Under the pieces are notes generated by a model. The model did no database searches and was not told the origin of the DNA. It saw nothing but the letters and a program-made list of their open reading frames with translations. From Polaribacter sp. Hel1_85 (GTDB lineage: Bacteria; Bacteroidota; Bacteroidia; Flavobacteriales; Flavobacteriaceae): 64,000 nucleotides of DNA. Positions 28,074-36,704 of this stretch are shown in pieces (position 1 is the first letter of the stretch; every line of letters starts with the position of its first letter). Made by a program: the position numbers and the translations under genes. The stretch is taken from the NCBI RefSeq assembly GCF_000766795.1, contig NZ_JPDS01000002.1, forward strand, positions 5,001 to 69,000. Reading direction: 5' to 3'.

Positions 28074-28085
28074 ATCAAAACAAGA

Positions 28086-28592
28086 ATGAAGAATTTTAAA
28101 ACGTTACTATTAATTGCTGTATTTACTTTAGGAGTAGCTGGTGTTGCAAATGCACAAAAAGTAGGTCATATAGACTTTGAAAAATTAGTAGCAGAAATGC
28201 CACAAACAAAAACATTAAAACTAGAAATGGAAAAACTTGGTAAAACTTACCAAGATGAAATTCTAGGAATGGAAAAGAAGATTGAGGCTACAAGAAAAAA
28301 ATACGTTGCTGAGTCTAAAACTCAGACAAATGAAACTAACGACACAAGGGCTCAAGAACTTCAACAAGAAGCTGCTAAAATGGAACAAGCAAGAAGATTT
28401 GCCTACCAAGATATGCAGAAAAGACAAAATGATGGTTTACAACCAATTATTGAAAAAGCTCAAAAAGCTATTGAAGAAGTAGCTGCTGCTAAAAGTATCT
28501 TATATATATTAGATGCTTCTGTTGGAAAAGGCTTATTAGTTAAAAAAGGTGAAGATATTTACAACGCTGTAAAAACAAAATTAGGATTTTAA
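28086..28592 (+). CDS. OmpH/Skp-family periplasmic chaperone
   Basis: 168 residues, normal Skp length. Signal peptide ending GVANA/Q near residue 23, first strand KVGHIDFEKLVAEMP, long helical coiled coil (about 45-120) and the closing strand ILYILDASVGKGLLVKKGEDIYNAV. Located 12 bp after its longer paralogue and closed by an intrinsic terminator. It likely escorts nascent outer-membrane proteins to BamA. Confidence 0.92.
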   Translation: MKNFKTLLLIAVFTLGVAGVANAQKVGHIDFEKLVAEMPQTKTLKLEMEKLGKTYQDEILGMEKKIEATRKKYVAESKTQTNETNDTRAQELQQEAAKMEQARRFAYQDMQKRQNDGLQPIIEKAQKAIEEVAAAKSILYILDASVGKGLLVKKGEDIYNAVKTKLGF

Positions 28593-28617
28593 TTAAAACT
28601 AATTAATATTACAAACT

Positions 28618-28647
28618 AAAACCTACTGAAATTCAGTAGGTTTTTTT
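28618..28647 (+). terminator. Intrinsic terminator between ompH and murI
   Basis: Stem AAACCTACTGAA/TTCAGTAGGTTT with almost no loop, followed by seven T residues. It lies 13 bp before the murI ATG, so murI probably needs its own promoter or read-through. Confidence 0.85.
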
Positions 28648-28660
28648 ATTTTTACAATAC

Positions 28661-29458
28661 ATGCTAAAACTTAATAAATTTCCTATTGGTATTTTTGATT
28701 CTGGAGTTGGAGGAACTTCTATATGGAAAGAAATTAATACACTTCTTCCATTAGAGAATACTATTTACTTATCCGATAGTAAAAATGCTCCTTATGGTGA
28801 TAAAAATAAACAGGAAATCATAGATTTATCGATTAAAAATGTAGAGTTTTTACTGAAACAGCATTGTAAAATTATTGTTGTTGCATGTAATACAGCTACA
28901 ACAAATGCTATAAAAATTCTAAGAGAAAAATATGATATCCCCTTTATTGGAATCGAACCTGCCATTAAACCTGCAGCATTGCAAACTAAAACCAATACAA
29001 TAGGTATTCTAGCTACAAAAGGAACCTTAAACAGTGATTTATTTGAAAAAACATCGAGTGCTATCAATAAAAAAATTGTAAAAAAAGAGATTGTTGGTAA
29101 GGGTTTGGTTGATCTTATTGAAAGCGGAAAACTACATTCTAACGAAATGACAGAATTATTATCGTCTTATATTATTCCCTTGATGAATGAAAATGTTGAC
29201 TGTTTAGTTTTAGGATGTACGCATTACCCATACTTAATACCACAAATAAGAGAAATTGTTGGTGATAAGATTCAAATTATTGACTCTGGTGAAGCAGTGG
29301 CTAGACAAACAAAGTCTATTTTAGAAAAACATAGTTTGATCAATACTTCTAGCAAAAATAGTTCGCATAAATTTTACATCAACAAAGACAAAAAAGTATT
29401 AGAAATCTTAATTTCTAATGATCGTAAAAATTTAAAAGTGATAGAAGAAGATTTTTAA
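28661..29458 (+). CDS. murI: Glutamate racemase
   Basis: Interconverts L- and D-glutamate for peptidoglycan. 265 residues, full length. The N-terminal GIFDSGVGGTSIW, the first catalytic cysteine in VVACNTATTNAI (near 75) and the second in LGCTHYPYLIP (near 186) are all present. The stop overlaps the convergent porP stop by 4 bp. Confidence 0.95.
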   Translation: MLKLNKFPIGIFDSGVGGTSIWKEINTLLPLENTIYLSDSKNAPYGDKNKQEIIDLSIKNVEFLLKQHCKIIVVACNTATTNAIKILREKYDIPFIGIEPAIKPAALQTKTNTIGILATKGTLNSDLFEKTSSAINKKIVKKEIVGKGLVDLIESGKLHSNEMTELLSSYIIPLMNENVDCLVLGCTHYPYLIPQIREIVGDKIQIIDSGEAVARQTKSILEKHSLINTSSKNSSHKFYINKDKKVLEILISNDRKNLKVIEEDF

Positions 29459-30435
29459 AAACTTCCGAAAGAACTATTTATATTCGGACAAGCAGCTCCT
29501 CTTTGCTCTCTAGTCCATAAATTTATACCTACAGATACTTGATGAAATCCAGAATTGGTTAAAACAATATCATTCATTTGTTTTGAATAAGTATAAGAAA
29601 ACATCAATTTATTAAAATTTAAACCAATTATTGGTGAAATAAATTGGGAATTTTCAATAGCATTTACATCAAAGCTTTTTCTGTAGGAAAGAGCAGCCCA
29701 AATTTGAGTTTTAGAAAAAGTTTTATATGCTTTAATATTAAAATCTGCAATTCTTTGCCCAGTGCTTTCTCTTAATTGAACCATTATAGATGGCTCTATT
29801 TGAATATAGTTCTCTTTTCCATAATAATATCCTGCAGAAAAAATATAATTCCTTAAATCTAAAGGTTCTTGAACATTTAAACCATTTTTAGCAGTAAGTA
29901 GTAAGTTTTTTATTGTAAAATAAGATGAAAAACCACCTCTATGGTATGCAACACTAAAATCTGCATTATAATAACTAGTACTTTGAATAATTGCTGCAAC
30001 ATCATCATTTCCAAAAGATCTTTGATCTGCTTGATTTTGTACAAAAGTAAATCCTAAACCAAAAGAAAGTTGTTCAAAGAAACGACCATCACTCAAAGGA
30101 AGATGATAAGAATATGTACCTTGAATTCCTTTTTGAGAATGATATCCATTTTTATCATTGAATAAAACAAAACCATAACCTGCATTAGAATATTCTCCAA
30201 ATTTTGTATGAAAACTTAATGTTTGCAAAGAAGGAGCATCTGGAATACCTGCCCATTGTTGTCTTGCAGTCATTCTCAACTTACTTGAATTACCAATACC
30301 TGCTGCAGAAGAATGAACTAAAAACACATTGTCAGATAAATAATCTTGATAGATAGGTAAAGTTTCTTGAGAGTAATTTTTAAACGAAAAAAACAAAACA
30401 CATAAAAGACAGAAACGTACGTAATTTAACTTCAT
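29455..30435 (-). CDS. PorP/SprF-family type IX secretion membrane protein
   Basis: 326-residue outer-membrane barrel protein of the PorP/SprF family, which in gliding Bacteroidetes supports T9SS secretion of particular adhesins such as SprB. The signal peptide (about 1-22, ending NYS/Q) is followed by the family opening LPIYQDYLSDNVFLVHSSAAGI and RMTARQQWAGIPDAP. Beta strands alternate through to a C-terminal segment. No SprB-type partner is next to it. A TATATTTG box lies upstream at 30461-30468 on the minus strand. Confidence 0.9.
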   Translation of the reverse strand: MKLNYVRFCLLCVLFFSFKNYSQETLPIYQDYLSDNVFLVHSSAAGIGNSSKLRMTARQQWAGIPDAPSLQTLSFHTKFGEYSNAGYGFVLFNDKNGYHSQKGIQGTYSYHLPLSDGRFFEQLSFGLGFTFVQNQADQRSFGNDDVAAIIQSTSYYNADFSVAYHRGGFSSYFTIKNLLLTAKNGLNVQEPLDLRNYIFSAGYYYGKENYIQIEPSIMVQLRESTGQRIADFNIKAYKTFSKTQIWAALSYRKSFDVNAIENSQFISPIIGLNFNKLMFSYTYSKQMNDIVLTNSGFHQVSVGINLWTREQRGAACPNINSSFGSF

Positions 30436-30573
30436 TTAAGTGAGATTCTTTTTAGGTCTTCAAATATATAGTTTTTCTTATAATAAATACTTTTCAAAAT
30501 AAAGTTTTAACACTGTAATTAAACTTTAATTATACATATTTATTGCACCCAAATATTATTTTTAATATTTAGA

Positions 30574-31272
30574 CTAATGACAAGAGCTATTATTTGAGAC
30601 AAAATCTACAACAGGAGCTGGAGAAACATAAGGTATACCTAACCCCAAACCTCTTAAAACAAACATAATTCCAATAAGAACAACTACAATAGGTATTACT
30701 TTTTGAATTTTTTTTCTTAATGTTCCTTTTGTAAAATTACCAAGATATACAACTGCAGTCATTAAAGGAATTGTACCTAAACCAAATAAAAACATATACA
30801 AACTACCTGAAAAGGCATTTGTTGTAGCTAAGGCTCCAAAAACAGCCATATAAACTAATCCACAAGGTAAAAAACCATTCAAAAATCCAATGGTAAAAAA
30901 AGTATCATTTCTTTTCTTTTTAAGTTCTTTTCCTAAGGCATTTTTAACTTTAAAAATAAGTTTACTTATACTTTTTGAAAAATTTACATTAGAAAAAAAT
31001 TTAGGAAAAAGAACTAGCAGAATCATACTTACACCAACTATTATAGATAATTGCTGTTGAAATCCGAAGAAATAAAAACCTTTTCCTAAAAAGCCAAACA
31101 ATAATCCTATTAAACTATAGGTAAATAATCTTCCTAAATGGTAACTTAAAATTTGAAAAAAGGCTTTTGTAGTATTCTGTCTATCAATAGGCAACATAAA
31201 TGCAATAGGACCACACATACCAACACAATGGAAGCTTCCTAATAAACCAAATAGTATTGCCGATAAAAACAT
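30574..31272 (-). CDS. SafE/TauE-like membrane protein (cytochrome oxidase biogenesis)
   Basis: 232 residues with six or so membrane helices. The N-terminal GSFHCVGMCGPIAFMLP carries a conserved metal-binding-type Cys pair (HCxGMCG), and a further GFLNGFLPCGLVYMA motif follows. This DsbD/CcdA-like branch is regularly encoded at the end of cbb3 oxidase clusters, where the related CcoS/CcoH-neighbour proteins handle copper or thiols. The start overlaps the last base of fixH, so the genes are coupled. The exact substrate is not known. Confidence 0.85.
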   Translation of the reverse strand: MFLSAILFGLLGSFHCVGMCGPIAFMLPIDRQNTTKAFFQILSYHLGRLFTYSLIGLLFGFLGKGFYFFGFQQQLSIIVGVSMILLVLFPKFFSNVNFSKSISKLIFKVKNALGKELKKKRNDTFFTIGFLNGFLPCGLVYMAVFGALATTNAFSGSLYMFLFGLGTIPLMTAVVYLGNFTKGTLRKKIQKVIPIVVVLIGIMFVLRGLGLGIPYVSPAPVVDFVSNNSSCH

Positions 31273-31718
31273 TAAAGGTTCAATTCTTTTTTAAATAAAT
31301 ATTCTTTACTTTTATAGTTCCAAGAAACAGTAATGTTCCAACGACCACCTAACAAACGTTTCTCAGGCACGAGCAAATATGTATTAGAGATTGAAATTGG
31401 TATTTCAAAATCTAATTGTTTATTAGATGGTCTATATAGGAACACTTTTCCTTTAATTTTTTTGGGATCAAAATTTGAGGGAAATTTTAATTGTAATCCT
31501 TCTTTTAAATTTTCTATTGATATTTCTTCTTTTAAATCAAATGCATTTTTTGTAGCATTTATTTGATCTTGATAGGCTAATTCTTTTTGATAGTATTTAT
31601 CTGTTACTAAATCATGACTATAACTATTATCTGTACTCATTGTAATAACGAAATACATAATAAAACTCATAAAACTGACAATAGCAATGACAATTCCTGT
31701 TCCCCAATTAAATTTCAT
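31272..31718 (-). CDS. ccoH: FixH/CcoH family protein
   Basis: 148 residues. One N-terminal membrane helix (about 7-27) precedes a periplasmic beta domain. The segment SYSHDLVTDKYYQKELAYQDQI is typical of FixH, which assists cbb3 oxidase assembly. It lies between ccoG and the SafE-like gene, in the standard order. Confidence 0.9.
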   Translation of the reverse strand: MKFNWGTGIVIAIVSFMSFIMYFVITMSTDNSYSHDLVTDKYYQKELAYQDQINATKNAFDLKEEISIENLKEGLQLKFPSNFDPKKIKGKVFLYRPSNKQLDFEIPISISNTYLLVPEKRLLGGRWNITVSWNYKSKEYLFKKELNL

Positions 31719-31726
31719 AATCTATA

Positions 31727-33148
31727 TTATTTATAACTTCTTGGTCCAAGAAAGTTGGTTATTGCTGTTTCAATTAATTTATCGCCACTAAAAACACCTA
31801 TCTTTAATTTTTCTTTATCTTTTTTTAAAGCTGCAGCATTTAATTCTATAAATAAAGTACCTTCTGCTAAACCTTGTTTAGGAACTGTAAAATTATGATT
31901 AGATACTAATTTGATTGTTCCTTTATGAGATAGAATTTTATAACTAACGTTATTAATATCTTTTGTTGTTTTATTAATTACTTTATAAGTATACACATTA
32001 CTAATAATGTTATTTTCTTTATGCTCGTATAATTGACCTGGTAACCTTAAAATTGTAGCCTCAACATCGTTTCTTAAAAATAACATTCCTATTAAAATAC
32101 CCACTAAAATGAATAAAACTGCTGAATAACCTTTCATTCTAGCCGTAAACTTAAATGGATTATTATTAGCTATATTGTCTTCACTGGCATATCTAATTAA
32201 CCCTTTTGGTAAACCTACACTTTCCATCATGTGGTCACACTCATCTATACAAGCAGTACAATTTACACATTCTAATTGTGTGCCATTTCTTATATCAATA
32301 TTTGTTGGGCAAACAACTACACATTGTTTACAGTCTATACAATCTCCTTTTCCAACTTCAGACCTAACTTCATTTTTTCTAAATTTAGCTCTTCCTTTCT
32401 CTCCTTCACCACGTTTATAATCATATGCAACATTAATGGTTTTATTATCTAACAAAACTCCTTGTAACCTACCATAAGGACAAGCTATAATACATACTTG
32501 CTCTCTAAACCAAGCAAAAATAAAATAGAAAACACACGTAAAAATTGTAAGTGAAATAAGCGTACTTACATTATCAAAAGGATCTCCAGTTATATAACTT
32601 ATTAGTGTATCTCCACCAATTAAATATGCTAGAAAGACATTGGCAATTATAAAAGAAATTACAAAGAAAATAAACCATTTTAAGAGTCTCTTTCTAATCT
32701 TTTCAGCATTCCAAGGTTGTTTACTTAGACGGATTTGCTTACCTCTATCTCCATCAATCCAATATTCTATTTTTCTGAAAACCATTTCTAAAAAAATGGT
32801 TTGTGGACAAATCCATCCACAGAAAATACGTCCAAAAACTACAGTAAATAGAATAATAAAAACAACACCAATAATCATTGAAACAACCAATAGGTGAAAA
32901 TCTTGTGGCCAAAAAGGAAACCCAAAAATATTGAATTTACGTTCTAAAACGTTAAACAATAAAAATTGATTTCCATTAATTTTTATAAAAGGTGCAGATA
33001 ATAAAAAAACTAATAAAAAATAACTTACATAAGTTCTGTACTTATAAAAAACTCCACTTGGTTTTTTAGGAAAAACCCAAGAACGTTTACCAGACTTATC
33101 TATTGTACCAATACTGTCTCTAAATTTTTCGTTTTCTGGAGTTTCCAT
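31727..33148 (-). CDS. ccoG: Cytochrome c oxidase accessory protein CcoG (RdxA/FixG)
   Basis: 473-residue polyferredoxin membrane protein that reduces Cu(II) for cbb3 oxidase maturation. It has several membrane helices (four or five visible before residue 230), an IFCGWICPQTIF motif, and two [4Fe-4S] motifs in CIDCKQCVVVCPTN and CVNCTACIDECD (about 265-305). The C-terminal periplasmic Ig-like domain covers about 365-473. The spacing to fixH is 8 bp and to ccoP 14 bp. Confidence 0.95.
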   Translation of the reverse strand: METPENEKFRDSIGTIDKSGKRSWVFPKKPSGVFYKYRTYVSYFLLVFLLSAPFIKINGNQFLLFNVLERKFNIFGFPFWPQDFHLLVVSMIIGVVFIILFTVVFGRIFCGWICPQTIFLEMVFRKIEYWIDGDRGKQIRLSKQPWNAEKIRKRLLKWFIFFVISFIIANVFLAYLIGGDTLISYITGDPFDNVSTLISLTIFTCVFYFIFAWFREQVCIIACPYGRLQGVLLDNKTINVAYDYKRGEGEKGRAKFRKNEVRSEVGKGDCIDCKQCVVVCPTNIDIRNGTQLECVNCTACIDECDHMMESVGLPKGLIRYASEDNIANNNPFKFTARMKGYSAVLFILVGILIGMLFLRNDVEATILRLPGQLYEHKENNIISNVYTYKVINKTTKDINNVSYKILSHKGTIKLVSNHNFTVPKQGLAEGTLFIELNAAALKKDKEKLKIGVFSGDKLIETAITNFLGPRSYK

Positions 33149-33162
33149 AACTAATACTTAAC

Positions 33163-34044
33163 CTATTCTTCTACTTTAGTTTCTGCAGCTTCAACTTCCC
33201 ATTTTTCTCCTTGAGGTGCTTTGCCATTTGCTGGTGTAGTTCCTTGCAAAGAGATTACATAACTAGCAACTTTAGCCATATCGGCAGCTTTTAAAGTTTT
33301 ATTCCAAGCAATCATACCTTTACCATCTCTACCTCCATTAGAAATAGTAGTAAAAACATTTTTGACTCCTCCTCCTAAAATCCAGAATTCATCTGTTAAA
33401 TTCGGTCCAATAGAACCACCTCCATCAGCTAAATGACAAGATGCACAGTTTAAATTAAAAACAGCTTTACCTCTACCTAAATCTTTAGCATCTGTTAATA
33501 AAGTAACATTATCTGCAGTAATTAAATCTGGAGCTGTTGACTTGTATTTTTTTAATGCAACTTTTGCTTCTGCAACAGCTTTGTCATATTCAACTATCTG
33601 GCTGTCTCCATCTAAAACTTCAAACCTTACCAAATAAATAACTGCAAAAACGATTGTTGCATAAAACATATATACCCACCAAGGAGGTAAAGTGTTGTCT
33701 AATTCTTTAATTCCATCATAATTATGATCTAAAACAATTTCTTCTTCATGATCAATATCTTTTGCTTTTGTCCAAGATTGGATTAATTTTTTAATCCAAG
33801 CATTGCTCTCTTCAGGAACAATTCCAAATTTCTCATTCTGAAGTTCTTTAGCTTTATTAATGGCAATTACATTTACCATTTCTTTTAAAACAACTACCAA
33901 AACAAAACCAATTAGAGCAATCCAAACTAATGGATTCTCATAAATATTTAATGGGTTTTTGTACACCATAAACGACTTTGCCAGTGCTAAAAACGTAACA
34001 ATTACAAAGATTACATATATCGTAGATTGAAAGTATTTTTTCAT
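33163..34044 (-). CDS. ccoP: cbb3-type cytochrome c oxidase subunit III
   Basis: 293 residues. Two N-terminal membrane helices (about 7-27 and 38-58) and a third near 122-142 precede a single cytochrome c domain (about 190-280) with one CASCH haem-binding site and a downstream Met in GKGMIAWN as likely axial ligand. Proteobacterial CcoP usually carries two haems c; the single haem seen here is common in Bacteroidetes. It passes electrons to the CcoNO core. Confidence 0.93.
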   Translation of the reverse strand: MKKYFQSTIYVIFVIVTFLALAKSFMVYKNPLNIYENPLVWIALIGFVLVVVLKEMVNVIAINKAKELQNEKFGIVPEESNAWIKKLIQSWTKAKDIDHEEEIVLDHNYDGIKELDNTLPPWWVYMFYATIVFAVIYLVRFEVLDGDSQIVEYDKAVAEAKVALKKYKSTAPDLITADNVTLLTDAKDLGRGKAVFNLNCASCHLADGGGSIGPNLTDEFWILGGGVKNVFTTISNGGRDGKGMIAWNKTLKAADMAKVASYVISLQGTTPANGKAPQGEKWEVEAAETKVEE

Positions 34045-34056
34045 TTTATTTCGTTT

Positions 34057-34224
34057 TTATTGATCAAACGGTAAATTACTTACCTTGTTTATATATTCTT
34101 TTTTTGCTGTTAAAACCCACCAAAATAAGGCCACAAAAAAAGTAAAGAATATGATTAATGATATTAAAGGATATATTTCTATACCTGTAATACTTTCCAT
34201 ATGGTTTTTTACAAATTTTAACAT
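34057..34224 (-). CDS. ccoQ: CcoQ-like small subunit of cbb3 oxidase
   Basis: A 55-residue frame fills the gap between ccoP and ccoNO. It starts MLKFVKNHMESITGIEIYPL, has one membrane helix (about 19-40, ending FWWVLTAKK) and a short charged tail ending NLPFDQ. The size, single helix and position (5 bp after ccoNO, 12 bp before ccoP) match CcoQ, which stabilises the complex. It can be missed because of its size. Confidence 0.85.
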   Translation of the reverse strand: MLKFVKNHMESITGIEIYPLISLIIFFTFFVALFWWVLTAKKEYINKVSNLPFDQ

Positions 34225-34229
34225 AAGTC

Positions 34230-36425
34230 TTATTTTTTAGCGGTTTTTTGTTCGTCTTTTACTTTTATATCCGTTCCTAAACGTTGTATGTAAGCAATTA
34301 ATGCTACAATCTCTCTGTTTTTCATTTCTATAAAAGTTTCTCCGTTTTCTTGAGCATACTTTTTATCTGCTTCATAATTTTTAGCAAAATCAGGATCTGC
34401 ATATAAGTTTTCCTCAATTTTAGTTCCTTGATCTAACATATGCTGTTGTGCATTTGCTATTTCGTCTTCATTATATGGAACTCCTAAAGCTACCATAACT
34501 TCCATTTTAGCTTCTGTATCAGATTTATCAAGTTCATTTCTAATCAACCATTTATATGATGGCATAATAGAACCTGGTGATGTACTTTGTGGATCATACA
34601 TATGATTTAAATGCCAACTATCATTATACTTCTGACCAATTCTGTGTAAATCGGGCCCAGTTCGTTTAGATCCCCATAAAAATGGATGATCGTACACAAA
34701 CTCACCTGCTTTAGAGTATTCCCCATAACGTTCTACTTCACTTCTAAATGGTCTAATCATTTGAGAGTGACAACCAACACAACCTTCTCTTATATAAATA
34801 TCTCTCCCTTCTAATTCTAAAGGAGTATAAGGTTTAACACTACTTATTGTTGGAATATTAGATTTTACTAATACTGTTGGAATAATCTCAATAACCCCTC
34901 CTATAAGTATAGCTATCGTTGCATAAATTGTTAATTTGATCGGTTTTCTTTCTAACCAAGTATGGTATCCTTCACCTTTTGTTCTATAAGTAGGTACTTT
35001 TGTTAATGCTGCTGCTTCAGCTAATTCATCTGTAACATCTGTTCCTGATCTAACGGTTCTAACTATGTTATATAGCATAACAAAGGCTCCAACGATAAAT
35101 AAACTTCCTCCAATAGCACGCATCCAATACATTGGTATAATTTCGTTTACAGTTTCTAAGAAGTTACCATAAGTTAAAGACCCATCAGGATTAAATTGTT
35201 TCCACATTGAAGCTTGTACAAAACCTGCTACATACATTGGCAATGTGTACATTATAATACCCAAAGTACCAATCCAGAAGTGGAAGTTTGCTAACGCTAT
35301 AGAATGTAATTTTGTTTTAAACATTCTTGGAATTAACCAATACAACATACCAAACGTTAAGAAACCATTCCAAGCTAATGCACCAACGTGAACGTGAGCA
35401 ATAATCCAGTCACTAAAATGCGCAATTGCATTTACATTTTTTAAAGATAACATTGGCCCTTCAAAAGTTGCCATACCATAACCTGTAATTGCAACTACCA
35501 TAAACTTTAAAACAGGGTCTGTTCTAACTTTATCCCAAGCTCCACGTAAAGTTAACAAACCGTTAATCATACCACCCCAAGATGGTGCAATTAACATCAC
35601 TGAAAATGCAACTCCTAAATTTTGAGCCCATTCTGGTAAAGCTGTGTATAATAAATGGTGAGGTCCTGCCCAGATATAAATAAATATTAAAGACCAAAAA
35701 TGTACTATTGATAATCTATAAGAATAAACTGGTCTATTTGCTGCTTTAGGAACAAAATAATACATCAGACCTAAAAATGGCGTTGTTAAGAAAAATGCCA
35801 CAGCATTATGTCCATACCACCATTGCACCAGAGCATCTTGAACACCTGCATATACAGAATAAGATTTTAAGAAACCAACTGGCAATGCTAAACTATTAAA
35901 AATATGAAGAACGGCAACTGTAACGAAAGTTCCTAAATAAAACCAAATAGCTACATATAAATGACGTTGTCTTCTTTGTAAGATTGTCCAAATCATATTT
36001 ACACCAAAAGCAACCCAAACTAGTGCAATTGCAATATCTATTGGCCATTCTAATTCGGCATATTCTTTAGATGAAGTATATCCTAAAGGTAAAGTAATAG
36101 CTGCTGCAACAATAATTAATTGCCAACCCCAAAAATTGAAATTACTTAAGAAGTTACTTGCCATTCTTGCTTTTAACAATCTCTGAAGCGAATAATAAAC
36201 CCCTGCATAAATTGCGTTTCCTACAAAGGCAAAAATTACAGCATTAGTATGTAAAGGCCTTAAACGGCCAAAACTTAACCAAGAAATTCCATCTGTAAGA
36301 TTTGGGAATAAAAACATAAACGCTAGTAATAACCCTACTGAGAACCCTACAATTCCCCAAAGTAGCGTTGCGTAGATGAATTTTTTTACGATTTTATTAT
36401 CGTAATAAAATTGTTGCATTTCCAT
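34230..36425 (-). CDS. ccoNO: Fused cbb3 oxidase subunits I and II (CcoNO)
   Basis: 731 residues combining catalytic subunit CcoN (about 1-470; many membrane helices, haem and CuB histidines in WWYGHNAVAFFLT and PHHLLYTALPEW) with mono-haem cytochrome c subunit CcoO (about 510-720; haem site CVGCH and the Met in GSIMPSYKWL). The fusion is the usual arrangement in Bacteroidetes. It reduces oxygen with high affinity and pumps protons across the inner membrane. The gene follows ccoS and precedes ccoQ in one operon. Confidence 0.95.
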   Translation of the reverse strand: MEMQQFYYDNKIVKKFIYATLLWGIVGFSVGLLLAFMFLFPNLTDGISWLSFGRLRPLHTNAVIFAFVGNAIYAGVYYSLQRLLKARMASNFLSNFNFWGWQLIIVAAAITLPLGYTSSKEYAELEWPIDIAIALVWVAFGVNMIWTILQRRQRHLYVAIWFYLGTFVTVAVLHIFNSLALPVGFLKSYSVYAGVQDALVQWWYGHNAVAFFLTTPFLGLMYYFVPKAANRPVYSYRLSIVHFWSLIFIYIWAGPHHLLYTALPEWAQNLGVAFSVMLIAPSWGGMINGLLTLRGAWDKVRTDPVLKFMVVAITGYGMATFEGPMLSLKNVNAIAHFSDWIIAHVHVGALAWNGFLTFGMLYWLIPRMFKTKLHSIALANFHFWIGTLGIIMYTLPMYVAGFVQASMWKQFNPDGSLTYGNFLETVNEIIPMYWMRAIGGSLFIVGAFVMLYNIVRTVRSGTDVTDELAEAAALTKVPTYRTKGEGYHTWLERKPIKLTIYATIAILIGGVIEIIPTVLVKSNIPTISSVKPYTPLELEGRDIYIREGCVGCHSQMIRPFRSEVERYGEYSKAGEFVYDHPFLWGSKRTGPDLHRIGQKYNDSWHLNHMYDPQSTSPGSIMPSYKWLIRNELDKSDTEAKMEVMVALGVPYNEDEIANAQQHMLDQGTKIEENLYADPDFAKNYEADKKYAQENGETFIEMKNREIVALIAYIQRLGTDIKVKDEQKTAKK

Positions 36426-36435
36426 AATATAAAAT

Positions 36436-36612
36436 TTAGTCTTTAGTTGATTTTTCTTTTGTCTCTTTTACTAATTCATCATCAAATAGCATGCGAACTG
36501 ATGGCGTATATGAATCATCAAATTGCCCAGTTTTTACTGAATAAATAAATGCGATAAAAAATAAGATTGCTACTATTATACTAATAGTTAGTAGTAGGTA
36601 TATTACGCTCAT
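36436..36612 (-). CDS. ccoS: CcoS-like cbb3 oxidase maturation protein
   Basis: 58-residue frame upstream of ccoNO: MSVIYLLLTISIIVAILFF helix at the N-terminus, then the conserved TGQFDDSYTPSVRMLFDDE segment. CcoS is needed to load haem and copper into the oxidase. The family's YSVKTGQFDD mark makes the assignment firm in spite of the length. First gene of the operon, 10 bp before ccoNO. Confidence 0.92.
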   Translation of the reverse strand: MSVIYLLLTISIIVAILFFIAFIYSVKTGQFDDSYTPSVRMLFDDELVKETKEKSTKD

Positions 36613-36634
36613 ATCTTGCCTGATAATTGATTTT

Positions 36635-36677
36635 CAAAAATAATATTGGTCGCTTTTCTAAAACATGATAAATGTCA
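36635..36677 (-). promoter_or_regulatory. cco operon promoter with FNR-like box
   Basis: On the minus strand there is TATTTTTG at 36635-36642 and an FNR-like dyad at 36666-36677 (TGAT-N4-GTCA on the plus strand, one half-site mismatch, inside the palindrome CATGATAAATGTCATG). The dyad centre lies about 42 bp upstream of the predicted start, the position of a class II activator site. Confidence 0.6.
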
Positions 36678-36704
36678 TGTTTCTGTAATCTAGAATGTTT
36701 CTAT

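Noticed and set aside
34057..34224. Gap between ccoP and ccoNO as non-coding
   Set aside because: It holds a 55-codon CcoQ-like frame with a membrane helix in the right place; called as a gene instead.
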